Below are positions 12,501-22,976 of a DNA stretch of 64,000 nucleotides, in pieces; position 1 is the first letter of the stretch; each line of letters opens with the position of its first letter. The translations under genes were made by a program, and so were the position numbers. Source of the DNA: Vicia villosa (Eukaryota > Streptophyta > Magnoliopsida > Fabales > Fabaceae). The notes beneath the pieces were generated by a model. It saw nothing but the letters and a program-made list of their open reading frames with translations. It was not told the origin of the DNA and did not search any database. The stretch covers positions 75,676,364 to 75,740,363 of the forward strand of contig NC_081184.1 of assembly GCF_029867415.1 (NCBI RefSeq). The letters run 5' to 3'.

Positions 12501-12990
12501 ATAACTCAAACACTAAGTTATTGGGTTATTGTGATGCTGATTGGGATGGAAGTGTTGATGACAGAAAGAGTACCTCTGGTGGATGTTTCTTTCTAGGAAA
12601 CAATTTCATGCTATGGTTCAGCAAGAAGCATAATTGTGTATGGCTTTCCACATCTGAAGCTGAGTATATAGCAGCGGATAGTAGTTTCTCTTAACTAGTG
12701 TGGATGAAGCAAATATTTTTTGAATACAATGTCACACAAGATGTTATGACATTGTTCTGCGAAAATTTGAGTTCTATCAACATCTCCAAGAATCCTATTC
12801 AACACAGTAGGACTAAGCATATTGACATCAGAAATCATTTCATTAGAGACCTTGTTAAAGACAAAGTCATAACTCTTGAGCATGTAAAAACGGAAAATCA
12901 GCTTGCTGATATTTTTACAAAGGCTTTGGATGCAGTCCAGTTTGAACAACTATGAAGCAAACTGGGCGTCTGTGTGTGTGAGGAATTATA
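9539..12990 (+). pseudogene. Copia (SIRE-like) pol: protease, integrase, RT, RNase H, decayed
   Basis: Order: a second CX-rich stretch (9739-9860), protease motif 'FDSGCYKHMTN' (about 9950), integrase remnants ('QQNGVVKCKNRIIQE', about 10790), RT ('QMDVKSAFLNGYL' about 11780, 'YVDDIIFG' about 12040) and RNase H ('CDADWDGSVDDRKSTSG', 'STSEAEYIAA'). The 9.9-10.6 kb part sits in several frames, so indels occurred there. From 10640 to 12990 one frame is kept but broken by stops at 10880, 11357, 11675, 11771, 11840, 11915, 12161, 12197, 12692 and 12953. At most of these the family normally has Gln, Arg or Trp. The RT catalytic Asp pair survives. The element is long dead. Confidence 0.85.
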
Positions 12991-13632
12991 GCAATTATTG
13001 ATTGGGCTGTAGTCAAGCACTGAAGGGAAAGAAGGAAGATCAGATCATTGTCTCTCTCCCAATGAGACAATAGAAGCTTCAGTGAGGATTCAAATATCCT
13101 GTTATCATCAAGGATATCTGTTTGATCCTGGAATTTCAGTGCAACTTGCTGGTGTTGGCCCAGGATGTGTTTAGCATTTTAACTATATGTTATTGTTTGT
13201 GTGTGGTTTTTCTTTGTTGGTTACTTACAAATATTGATTTGTCATATTATGGCTTAAAAGGGGGAGTAATATTGTGTGTGCTTTTACACTAACCACTAAC
13301 CACTAATTAAGGGGGAGAAATTTATTTTTCTCTCTGGTGTGTTGTTTATTAGCTCCTGTTGTTGAGGGATAGATCCTTTACAGGATGAATAAGAGATGGA
13401 TTAGCATGTTTGCAGAGATGTTATACTGGTTTGGAAAGTGCATCTCTCAACGACCGTGTGCAAATTCCACTAGACAACTAACATGTGTTGCATGTTTGTT
13501 TCTTCTACTACATCTCCACTTGTGGAACTGCTGTTGTGTATTCTCTACAAGGCTGAGAATTGTTTGTTTGTTTGATTTATTTTCAGACACATGATTGTTA
13601 AGTTGTTTTAACCAAAATAAGCCAAAGGGGAT
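12991..13632 (+). mobile_element. 3' UTR of decayed copia element with repeated PPT-like tracts
   Basis: Non-coding. GGGGGAG tracts occur near 13260 (AAAAGGGGGAGTAAT) and 13310 (TAAGGGGGAGAAAT). The terminal one, AGCCAAAGGGGAT (13619-13632), lies directly before the TG of the 3' LTR and is the likely polypurine tract. Multiple GGGGGAG tracts between pol and LTR are usual for SIRE/Maximus-like elements. Confidence 0.6.
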
Positions 13633-14556
13633 TGTTAATTCTCTGTATTTTGGTTGGCATTATGTTTGGTAAAACTAACTTATGAGAACATGTTAAACAA
13701 TATGTTCTATTCACTTCAACTAAAGAAGATGTCAAGAAAGATGTCCTATGTAGGTTTCATTTGACATCGCGTCTATTAAGGTACAACTGGATTTGTTGAA
13801 GTTGGTTGATGTACATGTGCATAATATTTTGGAATATTATGCAATCCTATGTGGTGCTTGATTTAAGGGATAAGAGATTGTCTCTGTATTCAAGATATTT
13901 GATTAGTTACTAAATATGGAGAACATTTAGGAATCTAATATTTGGAGCCCTATCTTTCTGGAGTGCCCTGCAGCGATTTGAAGCCCAAATCAAGTCCAGA
14001 AGATTGATATTAAAAGCAAGCATCAAACTTATATTTTTGTGTGAACTTAAATTGTAATTTGTATTAGGGTTTGTGCATTCTTGTCTATTGTGAGCCACTC
14101 TAATATCACATTGATAAAAGAGTTTGGTGTTTTCATTGAGTTGTAAGTTTTGTGTTCATATAAGCTTTTAAGCATTGAATGACTGTGTTTTAGAAGTATG
14201 TCTTCTAATATTTGTAATTATTTTGAGGGGGATTGAGGAAGGGCCTCATAACTAGGTGAGTCTTAGGTATAAGTATAGCACGGGTAGTGATTAAGTGAGA
14301 AATCAGAAAACTGGAGGTCGTTTACGTGTGAATTGGAGGTTGTTTACATAGCACTTTGAATTGATACTATCATAGTGGACTTATCCCTGGCTTGGTATCC
14401 CCCAAAGTAGGTATTGTTGATACCGAACTGGGTGAACAATTACTTGGGTTCTTTAAAGTTTCTGCACTGTATTTTTATACCTTGTCATTGTGTGTATTTG
14501 GAAAATGTTGTCTCGACATCCTTTAAGACATCTGTAATCTGAACGCCGGAATTTCA
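13633..14556 (+). repeat. 3' LTR (type A) of decayed copia element (924 bp)
   Basis: Runs from TGTTAATTCTCTGTATTTTG after the PPT to …CCGGAATTTCA. The last 150 bp match the truncated 5' LTR end at 7171-7322 (for example TTCTTTAAAGTTTCTGCAC and CTTGTCATTGTGTGT). The 'AACTGGGTGAACAATTA' block is shared with the other SIRE-like LTRs in the window. No target duplication can be tested because the 5' LTR start is lost. Confidence 0.75.
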
Positions 14557-15135
14557 AAATGTTAATCCTTTAGGATTTAGCTTTATACCTTTTGTGTGCT
14601 TTCTTGTCTCAAAACTACTACTAATAAAATTATATTTCCACTTATTCAAGAATTGTTCAATTACTTTCATATACATATATCTATTAATTAACTATCTCAC
14701 ATATAGCTATGGAAACAGAGATGCACTAAAATTTCGACTTAGGAGAAATTATTATCAATTACAATTACTTTGTTTACTTAATTTTTATTAAGTGTTATAA
14801 TGAGTTTATGTATATAGCATAATAAAAATGGAAAAAATAAATAGAAAATCATATATAATATTTAAATATTATTGAATATGAAGGAAATTCTGAAGGAAGT
14901 ATTTTAATAGATCCAACCATATTTCAAAAAATATAAAAAGGAAGATTTAGATTTAAATAAGAATGCAAATATGAAGGGTAAAGAAAACATTTGAGGAGTA
15001 ATGAAGAGATTTAACCAAAAGGATAATATTATATATTATGGTAAACTAATTAATTAAACACCAGCTAACATAGAAGATGTCCAAGGACATACTTACGTAA
15101 AACTATTAAATATAAAGAAACTCATGGAACTCAAG

Positions 15136-15138
<3 letters not shown>
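14557..15138. other. AT-rich stretch, possibly degraded pararetroviral sequence
   Basis: No intact gene. Short readable patches around 14865-14930 and 15060-15135 on the plus strand could continue the movement-protein-like reading after the (AT)n tract, but they are too short and broken to assign. Otherwise nothing is seen. Confidence 0.3.

Positions 15139-15210
<72 letters not shown>
15139..15210. repeat. (AT)36 microsatellite
   Basis: A pure 72-bp alternating AT run, the longest simple repeat in the window. It sits directly beside the movement-protein-like fragment. Confidence 0.98.
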
Positions 15211-15214
<4 letters not shown>

Positions 15215-15231
15215 ATTAATATAGAACTAAA

Positions 15232-15417
15232 ATAGGATATATTCATATAGGAGCAATACAAGTATTAATCAAAGCAACTTTTCAAGAAGGAATCAATTCT
15301 CCAGTGAAGAGAAGTCCTTTAATTCTTATTCTAAGTATTCTTTTTATAGAACAAGAAGAGAAGGTTGAAATATTAAATTCTAGTTGTATAGTTCCAACGA
15401 CACTGAGGGAGTGGTAG
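15232..15417 (+). pseudogene. Probable endogenous pararetrovirus movement-protein fragment
   Basis: A 61-codon open stretch ending in TAG reads 'YIHIGAIQVLIKATF' near its start, then EGINSPV. This resembles the conserved core of the caulimovirid movement protein (an 'IHIG.IQV.IK..F..G...P' type motif), recalled from the family rather than searched. The sequence after it (KRSPLILILSILF) does not follow the family pattern well, so there may be a frameshift. There is no intact start, and the flanking sequence is degraded. It is an old, non-functional fragment. An unrelated low-complexity ORF is the alternative. A position next to an AT-dinucleotide tract is a known habit of integrated caulimovirid DNA, which raises confidence somewhat. 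Confidence 0.5.
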
Positions 15418-15539
15418 ACAATATTGCACATTAGTATTGACCTAGCGCCACCCTAGGAAAAATAGATACCACTTATTATTTCCTCTCGCGAATCCAAATT
15501 TGATCTTCTGTCTTCTAATCTTCAGAGGCTTCAGATAGT

Positions 15540-16225
15540 AGATGTTGAAGCATGTTTAGAAGGATCAAAATATTGAGTTTCGAGAACCTAAGTATTCAGA
15601 GTCTTCGGAACTTGTTCAAACAGAACTTTATCTTCAGAGTCTTCATCACTTGGTCTTTTTATACTTCAGAACCTGAGTCTTCAGAGTCTTTAGAAGTTGT
15701 TCACTCAGAACCTTGTCTTCAGAGTCTTCAGCACTTGGTCTTCAAATATTCAGAGCCTAAGTCTTTAGAGTTGTCAGAATTTGTTCTTCCAGAACCTTGT
15801 CTTCAGAATCTTCAGCACTTGGTCTTTGAATCTTTTTCTTCACACTCTTCAGAACTTGTTCTTCCAAAACCTTGTCTTCAGAATCTTTAGAACTTGGATA
15901 ACAGAATCTCATAACAAGAGGAGGCCCCAAAAGTTCTTTCATGAGAGTCTAAATCAGAAGCTCTATTACAATGTTCATCAGAACCGCTGTTATAGAAGCA
16001 TTCTCGAACTTTACCAAATTGTAAACCCGCTGATTTCTTTCAGAGTTGAAGTGTGCTTTGTTTAGAACCTGATGAGATCACACGCCTTTTCTTAAGAGTT
16101 AGAACCTGCTAGCAAAATCTTCACAATATACATAAAACCTTAGAATACAAAATGTTCTCTAAGATATCATGTAATGTTATTATCAAAACCTAAGCCCACA
16201 TGTATAACCAAATAATGTTCTTACA
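15540..16225 (-). repeat. SIRE/Maximus-like LTR fragment with about 84-bp internal repeats
   Basis: On the minus strand it begins TGTAAGAACATTATTTGG at 16225, directly after a PPT (AAAAAGGGGGATAT, 16226-16239), so this is a 3' LTR in antisense orientation. Inside, a CTTCAGAGTCTTCAGCACTTG-like unit repeats about four times (unit anchors near 15608, 15693, 15777 and 15852). The far end of the LTR is not identifiable, so the fragment is probably truncated. Confidence 0.6.
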
Positions 16226-17008
16226 ATATCCCCCTTTTTAATGATGACAAAACCAAGTATTTTGATGAACAATTTATACTACTTTTAAATCACATAAAAT
16301 AAATAGAAAGTTTATCTAAGCACCCCCCTGAGATCAATATTCTCAAAATTCACTTAAGCTTGTCCAGAGGCTCCCCCTAAGCACAAGACTTACAAAATAA
16401 CATGGAAGTATAAGAAAGAAATAGGAAAGGAATACTTCAATGTTTCCAATTCCATCAGAGTTTGACTAAAAATTCCTGGTTCTTCATCTCATATCATGGC
16501 TTGCTATCAGAACACGATGAATTGACAGAAATAGGTTGAACCTTATTGACATAACCTGTTTGTGAATATGCATTAAGCTTTAGAGAAAAATTCATCAGAT
16601 CTTTACCATGTTCAGAACATTTGAATTTACTAGCTTCTCAGATCTTGAGTAGTCTTTTGACTTTCATCTAGAGTTTTGTCTATCTATAAAATTCTAGTGA
16701 ACTTTTGCAAAGTTCTTGAGTCAAACATGTTAGACGCAAAAATATCTTATAACATATATCATTTATGGGACATAAATTTGTGAGAATTAGATATATCAAA
16801 ATCAACTTTACTTTTCTCGCTTTATTTGAAATCAAAAAGACGTTAACAAACTAACCAAAAAGATAACACGTCATTGATCAAGCTAATAAATTACATGATT
16901 TTAACAATAAAGACAAAAGAAAAAAAAGAAACAGAGGTCCAAAGGGACAAAGGAAAAACAAAACAAGGCTAGGGTTTTTCAAATATCTTCGAGGATATCT
17001 CCTGCAGC
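16226..17008 (-). mobile_element. 3' internal remnant of SIRE/Maximus-like element
   Basis: It starts with the antisense PPT and 'ATGATGACAAAACCAAGTAT', matching the start of the corresponding region at 19071 (ATGATGACAAAAAC). GGGGGAG-type tracts (as CCCCCT) recur at 16324 and 16373. No extra ORF or pol follows, so it is cut off. From about 16.85 kb the origin is unclear. Confidence 0.45.
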
Positions 17009-17170
17009 CATGGTTGTCAAACTCGCGGGTAGACTCGTAAACTCGTACGAGTTTACGAGTCCAAGAAGCAAAAACGAGTTGACTCGCGCATAGAATTGTT
17101 TTTGGATAGACTCGAGTAGACTCGGGTAGACTCACACAAACTCGTGTAGACTCGCGAGTCTATTGTGAGT
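17009..17170. repeat. ACTCG motif cluster, possible DNA-transposon subterminal region
   Basis: Within about 160 bp the motif ACTCG or CGAGT occurs roughly twenty times in both orientations. It includes the palindrome AAACTCGTACGAGTTT (about 17039-17054) and GACTCGCGAGTC (about 17141-17152). Dense short subterminal repeats beginning 'CATGGTTGTCAAACTCG' resemble the 5' end of a hAT-type element. The family is not established, and no transposase is seen before LTR #1 begins at 17499. Confidence 0.45.
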
Positions 17171-17498
17171 TTACGAGTCTATATGTTTTTTAAAAAAAAA
17201 CCCAAAAAAGGCCCAAATTCCCCCCAAAGATTTCATATTATTGAAAAAAACCCTTTTTAAATTTTTTTCCTTGTACGAGAATTAGAAAATCTCTCTCCTA
17301 GTCTCTGGTTTCTTTCTCTCTTCATTAATGGCGCGCATTTGTTTTGTCTCTTTCTTTGTTCGTGTTTGTTTTCGTAAATCAATCCTTCAATGTGTAAGTA
17401 TTTTCTTGTTTGTTTCGCTTAAATGTTTCTCTCGTATGTTCTCTTGTGTAAAGGTGATGTGTCGTTATTCAATCAGGTTCGCTGATCCCAATCCCTAT
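17171..17498 (+). other. Unassigned, transcribed-leader-like sequence
   Basis: Pyrimidine-rich sequence with an ATG at 17328 opening 'MARICFVSFF' for about 75 codons. It could be a 5' UTR and first exon of the putative DNA transposon, cut by LTR #1. No domain is recognised. Confidence 0.25.
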
Positions 17499-18595
17499 TG
17501 TCATACCCCAATTTTTGACCCTAAGATCATACATCAATTGCATTTTAATCATTAATCAATAGCACTAATGTGAAGCTCTATCTTTGATACTATGATCATC
17601 TCTGAGGGGAACTGTCATACCTCAATTTTTGACCCTAAGATCATACATCATTTGCATTTCAATCATCAATCAAGATCACAATCTTGAGGTATCATTTTGT
17701 CTTTGAGGGGAACCATCAAGCATTTCTAGCTTTTTATTTGTTTTATACTAACCAAAATCCAAAAATATGTATTTTGCCTCTTTTGTTTATATTTTACAGG
17801 TAAAAGATCGGGCAAAAATCAAAACAGTGCAAGAAAATGGATTTTTGAAAATTTCACTATGGAAATCGATTTACCCATATAGGAATTCGATTTCCCTGGA
17901 CGAAATTTGAAAAAAAGAGGGAAGCATGACATTATTTTGGCACCAAACACTTTTTTTTTCTTTGATCATTTTTGTCATTTTACTAATTTTCCACCTCATC
18001 AAAAATAATTCCCTTCATTAACCCCATTTTAACCTCATTTTACCATTTAAACATCCATTAAGCACAAATTAATTACCAAATGCAAAAAGACCAAATTGCC
18101 ACTACTCTTGCTCCAATCCTATAAATAGAGGTCTCTACTCCCTCATTTCACAAGCTTAGAAAGCCAATAAAACTCCTGCAATTTCTCTCTTCATCCCTAC
18201 CAAATTCACCAAAGCTCTTTTTCTTTCATAAAGTTTGTGAGTCACATCTTGAACCTCACAAACTTTGAGCTAAACCACCATCCATTTCACTCTTTTTTCT
18301 TCAATTGTTGAGAGATCAAGATTTGTGTTGGTGATTCTTGAAGTGGATCTAAGTTTTGTTCAAGATTTGGTAATTTTCTTCATCTATTTTCATCTATCAT
18401 CATGTGATTCTTTTGTGCTTGTGTATGATGCATCTTTGATGCTATATTGGTCCTATTTGATGGTGAATTGATTAAAAATTCGTGCTCCAATGGATATGTG
18501 ATCATAAGGTGTTTGTATGTTTGCTTAAATCAAGTTTTATGCCTCTTAATGTATGTTTGCTTAAATCAAGTTTTATGCCTCTTAATACTGTTTTT
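17499..18595 (+). repeat. Ogre-type LTR #1, left piece
   Basis: Begins TGTCATACCCCAATTTTTGA; the same head is repeated at 17613 (TGTCATACCTCAATTTTTGA), a 114-bp tandem duplication. A TATA box CTATAAATAG lies at 18119-18128. The piece ends where a truncated copia LTR starts. Just before the junction a segment of about 37 bp (GTATGTTTGCTTAAATCAAG…TCTTAAT) is duplicated in tandem (about 18512-18586). The LTR continues at 29139 and 55035. Confidence 0.6.
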
Positions 18596-19070
18596 TGTCT
18601 ACTGACATTGCCTTTAATAGCTACTAACGTTCCTTTTGTCAGTCAGCGTAGCCTGCCATCTTGTACTTGCTTCTGATCTGATGTTTGTGTAAACAACGTT
18701 TGAATATCATCAAAGTCAAACAGCTTGGTGCAGAGCATCTTCTTGTCTTCTGACCTTGAAATGATTCTTAGCGTGATACCATGAGAACTTCAGTGCTTCT
18801 ACTTCTGATCTCAAGTCCTTCTGATGCTTCCATAGACCATGTTCTGATTCTGCTTGACCATCTTTTGATGTCTTGCCAGACCATGTTCTGATGTTGCATG
18901 CTGAACCTTCTGAATCAGTACTTCTTGCGCTGATTTTGTGCATACTCTTTATGTGATTCCTGAAATGGAAATTGCATAGGATTAGAGTACCACATTATCT
19001 CATACAAAATTCATATACATTGTTATCATCAAAACTAAGAATATTGATCAGAACAAATCTTGTTCTAACA
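18596..19070 (-). repeat. Truncated 3' LTR of the SIRE/Maximus element
   Basis: Matches 28663-29138 from TGTCTACTGAC to …TTGTTCTAACA. It lacks the remaining part corresponding to 28007-28662, including the U5 end, so no target duplication can be read on this side. Confidence 0.9.
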
Positions 19071-20083
19071 ATCTCCCCCTTTTTGATGATGACAAAAACA
19101 TATATAAATGATATGAATTTGCAATCAGAATATCAGACGGCTAAAGACAATTACACAGTTATAGCATAAGCATATAAACATAGTGTGTGAATATGTCTCC
19201 CCCTGAGATTAACAATCTCCCCCTGAGATAAATAATCTCCCCCTGAAATAAATACTGGAAGAAATTTATAAATAAAGGACTTCCCTGAGTATTTTCCATT
19301 TCAGTTGAGACGATCACATATGCTTAGATCTTCAGAACATTCATAGCTTATGCTTCTTGCTTCCATAAGACAGCTTCAGAGCTTTGAATTTCTTATTGAA
19401 TCATTGCATGCTGGATTGTATCAGAATATTTTTGAATGTACCAGAGCATCATCAGAGCATCTCTACATCCTGAAATGTTACAGAACAAACTAAACGACAA
19501 AAGTCAGAGCATGAATGAATCAGAACATAAAATATGTGTCAGAACATATAATATGTATCAGAGCAAAAACAATAATGTTTCAGAGCATGTTTAGAACAAG
19601 AACATGCATCAGAACATATAAGGAAAAAAATGTGTTAGAGCATATTCTATCATCAGAATATCATAACATTCTTCCTTCTTTCTTCTGATCTTGAAGCTTC
19701 ACAGCACTCAGCTTGCTTCAATTTCCATGAGCTTGTTTCTATATAGAATTGCTTTTCCTCATGTCTTTGCTTCTCATGTCGAGCTTTTTAGAATGTCTTC
19801 AATCCTGCAAAACACTCAAAGACATAGAACTTGCAAATTCTTGTTAGAAATGTGGAGACTTACTCCCAGCAACTGATAATATAAATCAGATCATTTATCA
19901 CATTTTCTCCCCATTTTTGTCATAACATCAAAAAACATAAAAGATTCAAATGAAAAACAAAACAATATGAGAGAAGGATAAAAGATTTTCATTCATTGGA
20001 AATAATCAGAAGATACAAGGGATAAGAAGATAGATGCACAAAGCAGATGCAAAAAGGAAGGAAACAACTAAGACACAAAAAGA
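19071..20083 (-). mobile_element. 3' UTR of SIRE/Maximus element with repeated PPT-like tracts
   Basis: The PPT next to the LTR is 19071-19086 (AAAAAGGGGGAGAT on the minus strand). Three further GGGGGAGA tracts are tandem in 19196-19250, about 22 bp apart. 19440-19640 is rich in 'TCAGAACAT' and 'TCAGAGCAT' repeats. No coding sequence. Confidence 0.7.
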
Positions 20084-22480
20084 CTAAGACGAGCCTAACT
20101 TAGACATAATCTTGGCCAGCATGTCATGAATCCCAACATTGCTCTCAGACTGCTTCTCCATAAATGAGCGAAACTCATCGTTGATAACATCTTGCTTGTC
20201 CATGCGAGAAGCCAGTTCAGCTTCGTTCTTTTGAATAACCTCTAGAGTCTTCACCAGAAGAGAGGGTTCACCAGAAGAAGCTTCACAACTTCTGTTCAGA
20301 GGGACATCAATCTCAACAGCAGCATCCATTGTGAGATCATCATCATGATTTTCCTCAGCAGGAATATCTCCAACAGGATGAATCTCAGCACCAGCTTCTT
20401 CCCTAGAAGCATCTTCTTCATACTCAGGAGCAGGAAGATCAGAATCTCCATTCTCAAGTGCTTGAAGAATGGCAGCAAGATTCCTTGGTGGAGTAGGACC
20501 TTCAACTTCTGGAGGGTCAACAACTTCTGGAATCACCATATTGGGGGACTTCTCAGAAGGATTCTCCCTTAGAAAATCAAACAGCCACTTGAAGTCTCCA
20601 GTCAGAACTGGATACTTAGGTATCCAAACCACAATCTCCCTACAAGGATTATCCAGCAATTCATCAACAAACATCTTCTCCTCAAGAGATCTCCAGCTTC
20701 TGATAGGATGATAATATCTGCCATCATCAACTTCTAGACGATAGCCAGCATAACCAGGAGCAGCAGCCACCAGTCTCTTCTGGACTTTCATTGCTTCAAC
20801 CTGAAAATCCTGTCGAAAGCTTCTCCAAAGGTTTCTAGTAGAAACATCATCAAGATCATTGAAGGCATCTCTCAAGAGATCCAGCCTATAGACAAATTCC
20901 TGTTTGAACAACTCCAGGAAGATATGAGGTTCAGGTTCAGGTGGGTTGAAGGTGAATTTGTAGTCAGGGTAAAGGAGGCAATATGGGTTGGATTTTCTGG
21001 AAGGTAAGGGATGGGATAGAGAAGGTGGAACTGCTGTGGTAGATGAAGATGGAATATCTGTGGGGAGGGTTGATGAGGATGGGATATCAGATGGTGTGGG
21101 AGGATAGACATTTAGTGGAGTGGGGTTCAAAACAGGTGTAGAAAGCGATGGTTGGGGAGGATTTGGAATGGTGAAGGTGTTGTGAGGTTCAGAATGAGGA
21201 GGTTGGATACTGTTTGGGATAGGGAGAGAAGTTTGAGGTTCAGAAGGAGGTGGTTGGTATACTTGCCTGGGAAAATTGTTAGTTCTTTCAGCACGGAAAG
21301 ACTCCCTGATGCGGGGCTCTTGATATTCTTTGGAGTTTACTTTGGCAGGATCAAAGGTGACCCTCTGCTTCTTGGCTTTCTTGGCTTCTTCTTCTTGAGC
21401 CTTTCTCTTCAGCCTTGCTTCTTCCTTCTTCTGATCCTTCTTCTGTAGGTCAGCCAGAGAAGGAAGAACTCTTCCACGAATCCATGCAGGATCAACAGAA
21501 GATTGAGCTCTTACAGAAACTTCCAAATAACGCTTAACTGCCTTGTTAAGTTCTTCTTTAAACAAGGAAGCAAAACCTTCAACTGGAATTCTTCTGGTCA
21601 GAATGTTTGGGAAGATTACTGGAGCAGAAATTACATTCTGAATAAGTTCCAACCTTTGCAGATCAAAACCATTAATGACATGCCCTTGAATGACTCCAAA
21701 GAACTTGGACGTTCCAATAGTCCGTAGGGAATCCATTAAATCACTTTCTATCAGAATGTCAGAAATCATTCTGGCGAAAGGAACAGCAGTTCTTGGAAGG
21801 TGAGGAAACTTCTCACGTTCTTTATCTCTTGACTCTTCAATAGACGTCTTCAAATTCTGAAAAAGAATATTGGAGATGTTGAGTTCAATTCTTCTTCCAA
21901 TGTAGAAGAGAGTATATTTATGATCAGGACTAATGTATGTGGAGGAGAACGATCTTCTTCTATGATGGAGAGATCCCAGAATAATCTCAGCCCAAACTTG
22001 GTAGAACGGCCTCAACACACCAGTTTGATGAGATTCAAGACCAGTAGCATTAGATATTTGTCTATCAACCTGTGGCCAACAAACTCTGCCATGAAGAGGA
22101 CTAATACATCCTTCATCATCATCCAGGTTGTACAGCTTCCTTATCAACTTTTCAGTTATCACAACTTCATGTCCTAACACGAAGGAGATGATTGCAGTTG
22201 GGGTAACCGTTGCATGAGCCCAGAAATCTTTCACTAGAGCAGGATAAATTGGTCCAACCAATCTATCAAGGTAGTTTGACCAGCCTTGAGCCATTGTCTT
22301 TGCATCGGGTTTGAAACCATGTACTTTTAGATTTTCAAAATCCACTAAAGATTCACAAAGAACTTCCATTTCTGATGTAGGAATGGAACAGGTCTTCAAT
22401 GGAGCATACCCTTACTTGCTAAAAACCAGATGAGTAGAAGACATTTCTGCTTGGCTTGATGAACTTGACGAAGGATTCAT
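20084..22480 (-). pseudogene. Extra 3' ORF of SIRE/Maximus element (plant transposon protein domain)
   Basis: The natural ATG is at 22480 (MNPSSSSSS…). A TAA at 22414-22412 interrupts 22 codons in, and the rest stays open for about 771 codons to 20084. N-terminal half: a globular domain with 'IYPALVKDFW' (about residue 53 of the open part), 'LNISNILF' and 'LPRTAVPFARMISDI'. Then a KR-rich stretch (KKEEARLKRKAQ), a Pro/Ser-rich region, and a C-terminal coiled-coil-like segment (LEVIQKNEAELASRM). SIRE ORFs at this place were once called env-like, but I see no signal peptide or membrane segment. The domain resembles the 'putative plant transposon protein' family. Function unknown. Confidence 0.75.
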
Positions 22481-22976
22481 GGTGATATACTGAGATGTAG
22501 TCACAAACTAGGGTTTATGCGATGAATGAGAGATGAAAGAGAGGGATGAATGAAGAGAGAGAGTAAAAAAGATGAAATGAAAGTGAAGATGAGTATATAA
22601 AAGGTTGGATAAAAGAAAATAAAATAAAAAAATGCAATATGTTTTATGTGAAATGATTACAGAAAAACATGACATCAATTTGCATTTAATGAGATATGAC
22701 GTTAGGAGAGATAAAGTGAAAAATTGACATGATTTGCACAGTTACCTAGGGCGGCGTCTCCTCAACTGCACGCATGCTTGTCCAAAAATAGTGAACACGT
22801 GTTCATTTTCTGGAAAACTGATGACAGCTGTTTTACTCTAAAAGACATTCTGAATCAACTTAGATAATGAAACGTTAGTAATAACAGAATCAGAACTTCT
22901 AATTGATCATTATCAGAACTTCTTATAAAAACATAATCCCAACACATTTCAGAACTTAACCATACATAAGACCTTC
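22481..22976 (-). other. Spacer between extra ORF and pol
   Basis: Non-coding, purine-rich on the plus strand (GAGAGATGAAAGAGAGGG near 22530). It separates the pol stop at 22977 from the extra ORF start. Nothing else is seen. It could hold the leader or promoter of the extra ORF. Confidence 0.4.

Noticed and set aside
20084..22480. A retroviral-type envelope gene in the SIRE/Maximus element
   Set aside because: No signal peptide, membrane segment or cleavage site is seen. The domain resembles the plant transposon protein family instead.
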